NCBI RefSeq assembly: GCF_003096595.1 | Contig: NZ_QEKO01000002.1 | Span: 621,064 to 685,063, forward strand | Source of the DNA: Pusillimonas noertemannii | GTDB taxonomy: Bacteria; Pseudomonadota; Gammaproteobacteria; Burkholderiales; Burkholderiaceae_B | Direction: 5' to 3' | DNA: 64,000 nt | Shown: in pieces, positions 51,647 through 60,540 of the stretch | How positions within the stretch are numbered: position 1 is the first letter of the stretch | Layout of the letters: each line of letters starts with the position of its first letter | Program-made: the position numbers and the translations under genes | The notes under the pieces: model-generated | Told to the model about the DNA's origin: nothing | Databases searched by the model: none | Seen by the model: only the letters and a program-made list of their open reading frames with translations

Positions 51647-53181
51647 AGGCGCGCACGCCCGAAACTTCCACAAGTGTATTGCGCACCTGCGGATTGACGA
51701 AACATTATGGCGCCGCAGTTGCGCTCGCAGGCGTCGATTTCAACGTGCAGGCAGGCGAAATACATGCGTTGCTTGGAGAGAACGGCGCTGGCAAGTCGAC
51801 ACTGATCAAAACGCTGGCCGGCCTGGTCAAGCCCGATTCGGGGGAAATATTCATCGCAGACCAAAGCTGGAGCAACGGCATGATGCCACAAGATGCCGCC
51901 GCTTCGGGTCTGCGCTTCGTCCACCAGGACCTTGCCCTCGTGGACAGCCTGAGCGTCGCCGACAATATCGCACTGGAAACAGGCTATGCCAGGGGACGAT
52001 GGGGGTTTATCGACCACAAGGTCACGATCACCCAAGTACGTGGCCGGCTGGCTGTGCTGGGCAGCTTTCTAGACCCCGAAAAACAGGTCGGCGACCTGAG
52101 CCAGGCCGAGAAAGTGATCGTGGCCATGGCCCGCGCATTGCGGGAAGGAACGCGGGTGCTCGTGCTGGACGAGGTAACGGCCAGCCTGCCAGCCCCCGAG
52201 GCGCAACGCCTGCACCAAGTAATCCGAAAGACTCGAGACACAGGCGTCTCGGTGGTCTTCGTCTCTCATCGCATCGACGAGGTTCTTTCACTGTGCGACC
52301 GGGCGACGGTGCTGGCCGACGGCAAGCATGTCGCCTGTGCGAGCCTAAGCGATGTAAACCGGTCCCAGATCATACGTTGGATCGTGGGCCGTGAGCCTGC
52401 TCAGGCAACCCGTCCAACGGCGCCTAAGAATACGGCTTCTCCTCGCGTGTCCGTGAAGGGACTCTGGGGCCCAGGCGTCGGCAGCCCGTTGGACTTCTCT
52501 GTTATGCCCGGCGAGATTGTGGCTATTACGGGCCTGGTCGGCTCGGGCTATGAGGCCGTGGCGCGCTGGCTGGCGGGCCTGGACCAGCCGTCTGGCGGCT
52601 CGCTCGGCCTGAGCGGCGCCGATCTGCCTTTTGGCCGGCCCCATGTCTTGCGCACGGCGGGATTTCAAGCGATCAGCGGGCACAGGTCTGAAAGCGCTTT
52701 TCAAACACTCTCCGTTCGCGAAAACATGTTCCCCACTCGCATGGCCGGACGGGCCGGAAGCCTTGACGCGGAGCGAAAGCGTGCCGCGCAACAGGCTCAA
52801 CACTATGGTGTCAGACCCCCGAGGTCAAGCGAGCTTCCTCTCAGTGCTCTTTCGGGCGGCAACCAGCAGAAAGTCCTGTTCGCCAGGGCGTTGGACGCCG
52901 GCCCGAAAGCACTGCTTATGATCGACCCCACCGCCGGTGTCGACATTGGCGCGCGCGAAGAGCTTTACGCATTGCTGCGGCGAGAAACCGGACGTGGGCT
53001 TGCTGTCGTGCTCGCATCCAGCGATTTTGAAGAGATCGAATGCCTGGCTGACCGGGCCCTGGTACTTGCGCAAGGCCGCTTAGCCTCAGTCCTGGAGCAC
53101 GGCGACATCGACCAGGCGCGTCTCGTGTACGAAGCGCTCGGCGCGGCTCATGCGCATGAGCATAAGGAGACACAGCAATGA
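51631..53181 (+). CDS. Sugar-type ABC ATPase with two nucleotide-binding domains (RbsA-like)
   Basis: The ATG (METPLKARTPE) lies within the end of the binding-protein gene, with GAGG before it. The 516-residue protein has a complete first domain (Walker A LLGENGAGKSTL, signature LSQAEKVIVAMAR, Walker B VLVLDEVTAS) and a second domain whose Walker A is degenerate (GLVGSGYEAVA) but whose signature LSGGNQQKVLFARAL is intact. This is the usual RbsA arrangement. It energises the adjacent permease. Confidence 0.92.
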   Translation: METPLKARTPETSTSVLRTCGLTKHYGAAVALAGVDFNVQAGEIHALLGENGAGKSTLIKTLAGLVKPDSGEIFIADQSWSNGMMPQDAAASGLRFVHQDLALVDSLSVADNIALETGYARGRWGFIDHKVTITQVRGRLAVLGSFLDPEKQVGDLSQAEKVIVAMARALREGTRVLVLDEVTASLPAPEAQRLHQVIRKTRDTGVSVVFVSHRIDEVLSLCDRATVLADGKHVACASLSDVNRSQIIRWIVGREPAQATRPTAPKNTASPRVSVKGLWGPGVGSPLDFSVMPGEIVAITGLVGSGYEAVARWLAGLDQPSGGSLGLSGADLPFGRPHVLRTAGFQAISGHRSESAFQTLSVRENMFPTRMAGRAGSLDAERKRAAQQAQHYGVRPPRSSELPLSALSGGNQQKVLFARALDAGPKALLMIDPTAGVDIGAREELYALLRRETGRGLAVVLASSDFEEIECLADRALVLAQGRLASVLEHGDIDQARLVYEALGAAHAHEHKETQQ

Positions 53182-54200
53182 GCGTTATACAGGGCAAGAA
53201 AACCGACCAATTTCCTTCAACCCATAAGCCGCCTCCTCCGCTGCTCGGCAAGCTGCTCTCGCATTATGGGCTGGTCCTCGTTCTTTTCATCGTGGTGGTG
53301 CTATTCGGCCTTTTGCGCCCCGACACTTTCTTCAGTGTAGCGAATGCACGTATGATCGCGTCCACCAATGCCGTGCTGGCGATATTGGCTTTGGCCGCCA
53401 TTGCTCCCCTGGTGGCCGGACAATTCGACCTTTCCATAGGTTTTACGCTTTCATTGGCGCAATCACTGGCAACCGGCCTGATCCTGATGCAAGGCCTGGA
53501 CCCCATGCTCGCCATCTTCGTTGCGCTGTCGGCCGGCCTGCTCATCGGCCTCCTTAACGGCCTGCTCGTCGCTTATGCGGGCCTTAACGCCTTCATCACG
53601 ACCCTGGCCACCGGCATACTCATCCAGGGATTCACTCAATGGTATACGAACGGGGAGTCCATCTTCGGGAATTTGCCAAGCTGGTTCTTGGCGATCGGCC
53701 GCTCTGAACTGAACGGCATCCCCTTGCCGTTGATCTATGTCATCGTCATTGCAACCGCCTTATGGCTGGCTTACGAACGCACTTCCTGGGGCCGAAGAAG
53801 CCTGGCCACCGGCGGTAACGAACGCGCAGCGCTTTTCAGCGGAGTGAATGTCCGCCGCATAACCTTGTCCAGTTTCGGGCTGGCGGGCTTTTTATCCGCG
53901 CTGGCTGGCGTCCTCTCCGCGACCATACTGGGCTCCGCCAATCCCAACGTCGGCGGCAACTATCTCCTGTCGGCCTTTGCCGCGGTCTTCCTGGGTGCGA
54001 CTTGCATCCGCCCAGGTCGCTTCAACGCTCCGGGCACCGTCATCGCCGTCTATACCCTGGCCATAGGCATCGCCGGCCTTCAGCAGATGGGCGCCAGCTT
54101 CTACGTAGAACAGCTCTTCAACGGCGCAGCGCTGCTGGCTGCGCTGGGACTTGCGAAATGGTCAATTTTGCGACGCGCCACCAAGGCGTCGAAAAGCTAA
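53178..54200 (+). CDS. Sugar-type ABC permease (RbsC-like)
   Basis: The 340-residue membrane protein has about ten helices and RbsC-family features (ALAAIAPLVAGQFDLSIG, AYAGLNAFITTLATGILIQG, GGNERAALFSGVNVRRI). It probably forms a homodimer channel with the RbsA-like ATPase, whose stop overlaps its start by four bases. The C-terminal stretch GATCIRPGRFNAPGTVIAVY is typical. Confidence 0.9.
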   Translation: MSVIQGKKTDQFPSTHKPPPPLLGKLLSHYGLVLVLFIVVVLFGLLRPDTFFSVANARMIASTNAVLAILALAAIAPLVAGQFDLSIGFTLSLAQSLATGLILMQGLDPMLAIFVALSAGLLIGLLNGLLVAYAGLNAFITTLATGILIQGFTQWYTNGESIFGNLPSWFLAIGRSELNGIPLPLIYVIVIATALWLAYERTSWGRRSLATGGNERAALFSGVNVRRITLSSFGLAGFLSALAGVLSATILGSANPNVGGNYLLSAFAAVFLGATCIRPGRFNAPGTVIAVYTLAIGIAGLQQMGASFYVEQLFNGAALLAALGLAKWSILRRATKASKS

Positions 54201-54271
54201 AGATACGGGCTCCTCTCCTGATTCGAAAGGGGCCACCCTGTTTTCCCACTACACTTACTTTAGGAAGAGGA

Positions 54272-54979
54272 ATGAACACAGAACTTCTCAAAGAATTGGC
54301 AATCGCCAATCGGATCCTGTTCAATGAAGGCGTGCTGGACGGTTTCGGCCACATCAGTGTGCGGAACCCCGAAGACAGCACCCGGTTTTTCATCGCGCGC
54401 ACCATGGCGCCCGCTCTTGTCACGCCGGACGATATCGTCGAAGTGGATCTGGACGGCGTGGTGCACGACTCGCAAGGCCGAAAGACGTATACCGAACGCT
54501 ACATCCACAGCGAAATATACAGGGCCCGCCCCGATGTCCACGCGATAGTTCATAGCCACTCTCCATCCGTGATTCCTTTTGGTGTGACCGGATACCAACT
54601 GCGTCCCATATGCCACATGAGCGGCTTCCTGGGCGCCACCACGCCCGTGTATGAAATCCGTGATTTCATTGGCGAGACATCGGACCTGCTCGTTCGCAGC
54701 CAGAAGCTCGGCCGGACCCTGGCCGACACGCTTGGAAAAGCCACCGTAGCCCTGATGCGGGGCCACGGCAGCGTCGCGGTGGGGGAATCGATAAAGCAGG
54801 CCGTGTACCGCGCCATCTACACGGAAAACAACGCACGCCTGCAGCTGCAGGCCGCGCCGCTTGGCAACATTAACTTCTTGACCGAGGGCGAAGCGCAGGC
54901 TACGTCCGCCATGAACGACGAGCACCTCGATCGCCCGTGGCAACTGTGGAAGCGCCGCGCTCTGGAGGCCTCACAATAA
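54272..54979 (+). CDS. Class II aldolase/adducin family protein
   Basis: Start MNTELLKELAIAN follows AGGAAGAGG. The 235-residue protein has the class II core: E75 and H79 (TERYIHSEIY), the zinc pair H94, H96 (VHSHSP) and MRGHGSV. It differs in sequence from the aldolase at 2012, so the two are not recent copies. It is 71 bp after the importer permease, with a strong terminator downstream, so it is the last gene of the plus-strand operon. It may cleave or decarboxylate the product of the HyuAB step (inference). Confidence 0.87.
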   Translation: MNTELLKELAIANRILFNEGVLDGFGHISVRNPEDSTRFFIARTMAPALVTPDDIVEVDLDGVVHDSQGRKTYTERYIHSEIYRARPDVHAIVHSHSPSVIPFGVTGYQLRPICHMSGFLGATTPVYEIRDFIGETSDLLVRSQKLGRTLADTLGKATVALMRGHGSVAVGESIKQAVYRAIYTENNARLQLQAAPLGNINFLTEGEAQATSAMNDEHLDRPWQLWKRRALEASQ

Positions 54980-55020
54980 TTCTGCCCGGCTGCTCGAGGT
55001 GTGCAGCATCCAGAACGGCG

Positions 55021-55058
55021 GCGCCCGGCATAGGTAAAAACCTGTGCCGGGCGCTTTT
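55021..55058 (+). terminator. Rho-independent terminator of the plus-strand operon
   Basis: A 15-bp stem (55021-55035 with 55040-55054; GCGCCCGGCA at its base, one T-G wobble) with loop AAAA is followed by TTTTCTTATAT. It lies about 40 bases after the aldolase stop and ends the operon before the convergent TRAP genes. Confidence 0.88.
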
Positions 55059-55094
55059 CTTATATCCCAAACCTTGTTGCTTGATGTGCTCTAT

Positions 55095-56408
55095 CTAATC
55101 CATGAGGCCTGGCAAGAATGTCACCAGCATGGGCTCCGCAATCAACAGAGCGGCCACGGCAAACGCCACGGTGATGAAAGGTAGCGACGCCCGCACCACC
55201 TGGGACAATGTGGTGCCTTTGGGCGCCACGCCCACCAGTACAAACAGGCCCATCCCGAAAGGCGGGGTCGCCAGGCCGATCTCCAGCATCAGCAAAAACA
55301 GGATCGCCAGCCAGACAGCGTCAAATCCCAGGCTCGCCCCCAAGGGGAAGAATATCGGCACCACCAGCATGATGATCGATACCGATTCCATGAGCATTCC
55401 AAGCACCAGGACGATGAGCAGCATGCCGATCAGAATCCAGAGCGGGCTGACCTGCAGCGAAGTGGCCCATCCGATCAGGCCGCTCGAAGCCCCCGACAGC
55501 GCCAGCATCTGGCTGAAGGCGGATGCCCCGACGATAATCAAGAACACCATGCCGGTCACGCGCACAGTGCCTTGTACCGATTTACGTATGCTTGCCCACG
55601 TCAGGGCGCGAAACGCCAGAGCCAATATCACCACACCCAATACTCCGAAGGCCGCCGCCTCGGACGGCGTTGCGATCCCCAGAATAATAAAGCCCACGAC
55701 CATGAAGATCACTCCACCCATGGGCAAGATGTTCGTCATGAACAAGCGGAACTTCTCCGCGCCAGAAGGTACGTCAATATCGTATCGTGGCGCAGCATCG
55801 GGGTTGCGCCATATGGTCACGGCAATTACCAGCACATAGGCCAGCGCGAGCAGCAGTCCCGGGATGATCCCCGCGATGAGAAGACGGCCAATGTCGATCT
55901 GGGCGATGCTGCCCAGCAAAACGCCGAGAGTCGACGGAGGGATCATGATGGCCAACCCGCCGGTCGCGATGATCGACCCCATCGACAATACGGATGCATA
56001 CCTTCGGCGTGTCATTTCGGGCAGCAGCGTTGAGCCCAACATGGCAATGTTCGCGATGCTCGATCCAGACAGCGCCGCGAATAGGGTGCCTCCGCCTACG
56101 GTCAGATACGACAAGCGCCCCGGAATGCGGCCGAGTATCTTGTCGATGGCGTCAAATACCCGCAGCGCAATGCCCGTGTGAAAGAAGAGCTCGCCCATCA
56201 GCAGAAAAAGCGGCACGGGCACCAGTGTGAACGTCGTCACCGACGTCGTCGCATTGGCCACCAGCTGCATCATCGCCACATCGCCCCCGATGAACACCAG
56301 GGCGCCGACCATATTGGCTGCCAGAAAGGCGAATGCAACGGGCATACGCATGCCCATCAGGAACAGGATGACGCCTACCAGAATAAGGCCTGCAATATAC
56401 CAGTCCAT
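55095..56408 (-). CDS. TRAP transporter large permease (DctM-like), second system
   Basis: The 437-residue channel subunit has twelve or more helices with DctM signatures (LFFHTGIALRVFDAIDKILG, GGGTLFAALSGSSIANIAM, AILFLLMLEIGLATPPFG). The start ATG overlaps the small-subunit stop by one base (TAATG). Together with DctQ and DctP it makes a second complete TRAP importer within the block, so this block has two uptake systems of different type. Confidence 0.94.
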   Translation of the reverse strand: MDWYIAGLILVGVILFLMGMRMPVAFAFLAANMVGALVFIGGDVAMMQLVANATTSVTTFTLVPVPLFLLMGELFFHTGIALRVFDAIDKILGRIPGRLSYLTVGGGTLFAALSGSSIANIAMLGSTLLPEMTRRRYASVLSMGSIIATGGLAIMIPPSTLGVLLGSIAQIDIGRLLIAGIIPGLLLALAYVLVIAVTIWRNPDAAPRYDIDVPSGAEKFRLFMTNILPMGGVIFMVVGFIILGIATPSEAAAFGVLGVVILALAFRALTWASIRKSVQGTVRVTGMVFLIIVGASAFSQMLALSGASSGLIGWATSLQVSPLWILIGMLLIVLVLGMLMESVSIIMLVVPIFFPLGASLGFDAVWLAILFLLMLEIGLATPPFGMGLFVLVGVAPKGTTLSQVVRASLPFITVAFAVAALLIAEPMLVTFLPGLMD

Positions 56409-56947
56409 TATGTCGCCCCCGGCTCGACAGGGCCTTTTTCATACATGTCCTCGCGGCGCAGTATGAAACGGCCAAACTCGGTCGCGCACAAGGTGAACCC
56501 CACCGCCAGCACAGCGTACAGGAACCATCGCGGCAAGATGATAGAGCGGATGTCGACCTCGGCCCTTGCTGCGGAGTCGAGCGCCATCACAATGGAAAAC
56601 CAGGCCATGACGGCGCAGATGCCGACGCAAAGCAACACGACAAGCACCGCCAATCGGCGCTGGAAGCGCGGCCCTGTGAACGACTCTATGAATTCCACCC
56701 AGACGTGGCGCCGCTCGCGAATAAGCAATGGAGCGGCGCCCATGGTTGCGACCAGCATGGCATATTCTGAAAGCGCGCTCGTCCAAGATGGGGAAGCCAG
56801 GCCCAGATTACGCATCAGGACGTCCACGATAATCGCCAGGAAAGTGGCCACCAGCACCAAGCCCGCCAATCCGGCCATCGCAAAGACCGCAATGTCGTTT
56901 GCCCTTGCCAGGCCGCATAAAAAAAGTCGAACTGCTTTCATGTTCAT
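56408..56947 (-). CDS. TRAP transporter small permease (DctQ-like), second system
   Basis: The 179-residue protein has four predicted helices with DctQ features (AIIVDVLMRNLGLAS, SALSEYAMLVATMGAAPLLI, RRHVWVEFIES). It couples DctP to DctM. It lies 15 bp after the binding-protein gene. Confidence 0.9.
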   Translation of the reverse strand: MNMKAVRLFLCGLARANDIAVFAMAGLAGLVLVATFLAIIVDVLMRNLGLASPSWTSALSEYAMLVATMGAAPLLIRERRHVWVEFIESFTGPRFQRRLAVLVVLLCVGICAVMAWFSIVMALDSAARAEVDIRSIILPRWFLYAVLAVGFTLCATEFGRFILRREDMYEKGPVEPGAT

Positions 56948-56962
56948 ATCCAGGCAGTCGGA

Positions 56963-57937
56963 TCATTCTTTATAGAGCTTGGACTTCAGCATCTCCACAT
57001 TACTCGGGTCGCGACTTGCAAGCCGGTCCCACACCAAGTCATGTGCAATCTTGAGGTGCAGCGCGGGATTGTCCACCTCGACTGTCTGAATTCCAGACTG
57101 CTCGAGAATCTTCGTTTCCCTGTCGCGTATGGCGGCAAAATCCCGCTGGGTGGCTTTCTCATGCTCGATCGCAGCCTTTTCAATGACCTGCTTCGCTTCA
57201 GGAGACAGGCCATCCCACTTCCGGCCATTCATGATGATCACCAGATCCAGCTGCCAAACCGGAGGGGCAACCCGATATTTCAGGAACTTGTGCACGCCGA
57301 TGTCGGTGAAGCTGATCGCCGGCCAGCCCAAGCCGCGCACCACGCCGCGCTCCATGGCTGTGAACATCTCGGAGGTCTGCAGCATGACGTTGTTTCCGCC
57401 CAGCGCCTCAAACCACTCGCGATAAGCAGGCGTAGAGCGCAGTTGTATCCCGGTCAGGTCAAGCACCCCCTTGCCGGACATTTTGGGCGGATCGGTAAGA
57501 TACACATAGAACGGAATGCCGCCGCTTTGCCATCCAATGAATTGCGCATTGAGTTTCTTGCGCCAGATGTCGTTGAGCAGCTCTACCGCACCGTCTTCCC
57601 GAGCCTGTACCGGCCCCACGTTTGCACCGAACAAGGCATCGGCCTCGGGCACAATCCCGTTGTAGTAAGAGGCTGGCCCCATTTGCATGTCAAATACACC
57701 ATTACGCAGCGCCGTGTCTTGCTGCTGCGGCGGAATAACCTCCGGCCCGCCTACAAACTGGATCTTGACCACGCCTTCTCCGGCCCGGTTGACACGATCG
57801 ATGAACGCCTGGAATTGCTTCGTGAATTCTAGGTTCGGGGGAAAAGCCGAGATCGCCCGCAAAGTCACGGGCTCGGCGAACGCCGACGATGAAAACATCA
57901 CGGCACATGCCGACAAAGCAAGCAGGAACTTGCGCAT
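56963..57937 (-). CDS. TRAP transporter periplasmic binding protein (DctP-like), second system
   Basis: Start MRKFLLALSACAVMFSSS follows GAGGAGAC; an earlier ATG in frame is rejected. The 324-residue product has a signal peptide ending near AFA, and the DctP fold with LDLTGIQLRSTPAYREWFEALG, which contains the carboxylate-binding arginine. It is the first gene of the TRAP operon. The dyad at 58041-58056 lies about 104-119 bases upstream and resembles the site in front of the block's lysR. Confidence 0.91.
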   Translation of the reverse strand: MRKFLLALSACAVMFSSSAFAEPVTLRAISAFPPNLEFTKQFQAFIDRVNRAGEGVVKIQFVGGPEVIPPQQQDTALRNGVFDMQMGPASYYNGIVPEADALFGANVGPVQAREDGAVELLNDIWRKKLNAQFIGWQSGGIPFYVYLTDPPKMSGKGVLDLTGIQLRSTPAYREWFEALGGNNVMLQTSEMFTAMERGVVRGLGWPAISFTDIGVHKFLKYRVAPPVWQLDLVIIMNGRKWDGLSPEAKQVIEKAAIEHEKATQRDFAAIRDRETKILEQSGIQTVEVDNPALHLKIAHDLVWDRLASRDPSNVEMLKSKLYKE

Positions 57938-58040
57938 GACTTGTCTCCTCTTATAAAAATAATGCCGATTCGCCACCGGCTTGAGGGACATTCTAGTTAA
58001 GGCGCAACGTAATTAATAATATATATTTCAGACGTAAATA

Positions 58041-58056
58041 ATAGCCAAGTGGCTAT
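58041..58056. promoter_or_regulatory. Candidate LysR site upstream of TRAP operon (copy 2)
   Basis: ATAGCCA (58041-58047) and TGGCTAT (58050-58056) form a perfect inverted repeat around AG. It matches the 42900-42915 site at 13 of 16 bases, and AT-rich DNA lies between it and dctP. Confidence 0.55.
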
Positions 58057-58081
58057 GGTTTAAGTTCAAATATGCCTGACG

Positions 58082-58129
58082 TCGGGGACTCCTTCTGCAC
58101 GGGCCCTCCTTAAGGCCGGACGCGACTGA
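58082..58129 (+). pseudogene. 3' fragment of an alpha/beta hydrolase gene
   Basis: In frame, SGTPSARALLKAGRD and a TGA align with the hydrolase end QAIIEAGRD at 41839 (A-R-A-L-L-K over A-Q-A-I-I-E). Only the last few codons are recognisable; no start exists. The DNA from 58115 is nearly identical to that hydrolase's 3' end, so this is a leftover copy at the right edge of the block. Confidence 0.55.
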
Positions 58130-58162
58130 ACGGCAAAGCGCCAGGCCCGAGCCTGGCGCTTG
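58115..58162 (+). repeat. Right copy of 48-bp direct repeat bounding the 16-kb block
   Basis: 47 of 48 bases match 41825-41872, same orientation. Sequence identity stops abruptly at 58163, while upstream the similarity persists only at protein level for a few codons. Confidence 0.95.
58136..58161. terminator. Hairpin copy, terminator-like for FMN reductase
   Basis: AAGCGCCAGG (58136-58145) pairs with CCTGGCGCTT (58152-58161), loop CCCGAG. It lies 18 bases after the FMN reductase stop on the minus strand, so it probably ends that gene's mRNA. Confidence 0.6.
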
Positions 58163-58179
58163 CGTGGCAGCGAGCCAAT

Positions 58180-58734
58180 CTAGACTTTCGCGTGCCGCTC
58201 TACAAAAGCGGCAAAGGCATTGACCCACTTCTGCAGGAATTCACGGCTGCCGGCGCCGATGTCGCCGTTGTCGTCAAAAAGCCCGTCTTTTACCTGGATG
58301 AAGGCCTCGGGCTGTCCCATGGTGGGCATGTCGAGATAGGCCAGCACGTTGCGCAAATGCTGCTGGGAAAGGGCCGTGCCTATGCTTCCGATCGAGGCGC
58401 CGATCACCCCGGCCGGCTTGCCCGCCCAGGCGCTTTGGCCATAGGGTCGTGAGGCATGATCGATGGCATTCTTGAGCACGCCGGGCATGGAACGGTTGTA
58501 TTCGGGCGTAACGAACAGCACTGCATCGGCCGCAGCAATCTCGGATTTCAGTCGCTTGACGGCTTCGGCCTGGTTGCCGTCGTCATCCTGGTTGTACAGA
58601 GGAAGGTCGTCGATGCGCAGCTTGCTGAAGGTAAAGTTCGAAGGGGCCAGGCGGCTGAGTCCCTCGGCCAGGCGAGCGTTGAACGACTCTTTGCGTATGC
58701 TGCCAACGACCACTGCAATTTTGAATTGACTCAT
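58180..58734 (-). CDS. NADPH-dependent FMN reductase (flavodoxin-like)
   Basis: The 184-residue protein has the flavodoxin-like fold: VVGSIRKESFNARLAEGL (FMN phosphate loop), LFVTPEYNRSMPGVLKNAID, and GQSAWAGKPAGVIGASIGSIG. This matches NAD(P)H:quinone or chromate reductases that transfer two electrons from NADPH through FMN. A role in quinone detoxification during aromatic catabolism is likely (inference). It is divergent from the MFS pump gene, with 234 bp between the two starts. Confidence 0.9.
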   Translation of the reverse strand: MSQFKIAVVVGSIRKESFNARLAEGLSRLAPSNFTFSKLRIDDLPLYNQDDDGNQAEAVKRLKSEIAAADAVLFVTPEYNRSMPGVLKNAIDHASRPYGQSAWAGKPAGVIGASIGSIGTALSQQHLRNVLAYLDMPTMGQPEAFIQVKDGLFDDNGDIGAGSREFLQKWVNAFAAFVERHAKV

Positions 58735-58968
58735 TGTTTGCCTCGTAAAACTGGTTGAAGGGTGCCCAAGCCAGTGTAGTCAACGGCCCCGCCAGTGCAC
58801 AAGCCAATTCTCCAGACCACTCAACAGCAGCGAGATTCGCGCTAAGCGGCCCGCACCCTTTGTAAAATGCCGTCCCGGTCTTTCGCGCATAATGACGCTA
58901 TATGGAAAGCCGCAACGCCCCGCAACACCGCCCGCCGCATTCCCATCGATGAATCGAGGTGTAAACCT

Positions 58969-60423
58969 GTGACCGCCAATAAGAAAAACGCTCCCTTCAA
59001 GCCCGATCCGGCGCGCTGGCGTATCCTGATCGTCCTGCTGGTGGCGCTGTTCATGTCGCTGGTCGGGGTCAGCATCGTCAACGTCGCCCTGCCCTCCATA
59101 CAGCACGGGCTGCATGCCTCGCAGTCGGACATCCAGTGGGTGCTTTCAGGCTATGCGCTTACCTTTGGCGTCGTCCTGGTCAGCTCGGGCCGTGCGGGCG
59201 ACATCATGGGCCGCGGCGGGCTCTTTCTGATCGGAACGCTCGTTTTTACCTTGTCCTCGGTGGCGGCCGGCCTGGCCTCCGACGCCACCTGGCTCAATGC
59301 CGCGCGCTTCGTTCAGGGGTTGGGTTCCGGCCTGCTCAGTCCGCAGGGCATAGGCATGATCCAGCAGTATTTCCGAGGCGCCGAAAGGGGCCGGGCATTC
59401 GGCTATCTGGGCACGGTGGTAGGTTTCTCGGTAGCGGTGGGGCCTGTGTTCGGCGGCCTGCTCATCCAGCTGGGCGGCGCCGACCTGGGCTGGCGGCTTA
59501 CCTTTCTTATCAATGTTCCCGTGGGGCTTGCCACCATTGTCCTGGGCTTGCTCTGGTTCCCGCGTCCGTTTTTTTTCCAAGGCGACGGCGAGGGGCAAGC
59601 GGCAAGGCCGGGCGGCAGCCTGCTGCGCTCGCTCGACCCCGTCGGCGCAACCCTGCTTGGCCTGGCCGTGCTTGCGGTGCTGTTTCCCTTCATGGAATCG
59701 CGCACGGCTCCCATTACCTGGCTGCTGCTGCCGGCAGGCCTGATACTGGCCTACGTCTGGGTCAAATGGGAACGCCGCTACGCCCGCCTGGGCGGCAGCC
59801 CCATGGTCGACCTGAACATCTTTTCTATTTCCAGCTTTACCAACGGAACCCTGATCATGACCCTGTACTTTCTGGGCATGACCAGTGTCTGGGTGCTCGT
59901 GGCGCTGTACGTGCAGCTGGGCACGGGCAGAAGCGCTCTGGAAGCGGGGCTGTTCGGCGTGCCCGCGGCCCTGCTTTCGGCCTACACGGCCGACTGGGCC
60001 GGCAAGCGGGTCATGCGCTATGGGCGCCGCATCGTCATCGGCGGCATCCTGCTGGCCCTGCTTGGCCTGGGGTCCAGCATGCTCATCGCCCTTCTGCAAG
60101 ACAAGGGCCTGGTCAATATATGGTGGCTGGTGGCCACGCTGTCGTTCATCGGGCTGGCCCAAGGCCTGGTCATCAGCCCGAACCAGGCGCTGACGCTGGC
60201 CGACGTGCCCCTGTCGTACGCCGGAAGCTCCGGCGCCATCATGCAGACCGGCCAGCGCATGGGCACTTCAATAGGCATTGCCGTCATTACGGCCGCGACC
60301 TTCGCCACGCTCGAGGCCACGACGTCATGGGCCATCGCCGTGATGGTGGGCTTTGGCGTGGTGGCCCTTGTGGTGCTGCTGGCCCTGGCGGTGGCCATCA
60401 AAGACCTGCGCGACCGCGGCTAG
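58969..60423 (+). CDS. EmrB/QacA-type MFS efflux transporter (DHA2)
   Basis: GTG at 58969 preceded by GAGGTG is preferred over an ATG 34 codons earlier (484 residues). About fourteen helices are present; the DHA2 features include VNVALPSIQHGLHASQSDIQ, the motif A loop GRAGDIMGRGG and QGLGSGLLSPQGIGMI. It exports toxic compounds with the proton gradient. It may remove aromatic substrates or products of the adjacent pathways. A long overlap with other frames is not coding. Confidence 0.9.
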   Translation: MTANKKNAPFKPDPARWRILIVLLVALFMSLVGVSIVNVALPSIQHGLHASQSDIQWVLSGYALTFGVVLVSSGRAGDIMGRGGLFLIGTLVFTLSSVAAGLASDATWLNAARFVQGLGSGLLSPQGIGMIQQYFRGAERGRAFGYLGTVVGFSVAVGPVFGGLLIQLGGADLGWRLTFLINVPVGLATIVLGLLWFPRPFFFQGDGEGQAARPGGSLLRSLDPVGATLLGLAVLAVLFPFMESRTAPITWLLLPAGLILAYVWVKWERRYARLGGSPMVDLNIFSISSFTNGTLIMTLYFLGMTSVWVLVALYVQLGTGRSALEAGLFGVPAALLSAYTADWAGKRVMRYGRRIVIGGILLALLGLGSSMLIALLQDKGLVNIWWLVATLSFIGLAQGLVISPNQALTLADVPLSYAGSSGAIMQTGQRMGTSIGIAVITAATFATLEATTSWAIAVMVGFGVVALVVLLALAVAIKDLRDRG

Positions 60424-60540
60424 AACAACGCCGAGACACGGCGCCGGCTCTTTGCCCGATCGGCACCGAAGGCGTCGCGTCGGCGCGTGACGAAATCGGG
60501 CAGCGCTTACACCGAGCCGCGCTTACGTATCGCGCATCTC

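Noticed and set aside
41825-58162. Treating the 48-bp direct repeat as transposon ends or an attachment site
   Set aside because: The repeat is made of a gene end and hairpin, not terminal inverted repeats or a tRNA end; no transposase, integrase or resolvase is coded inside the block.
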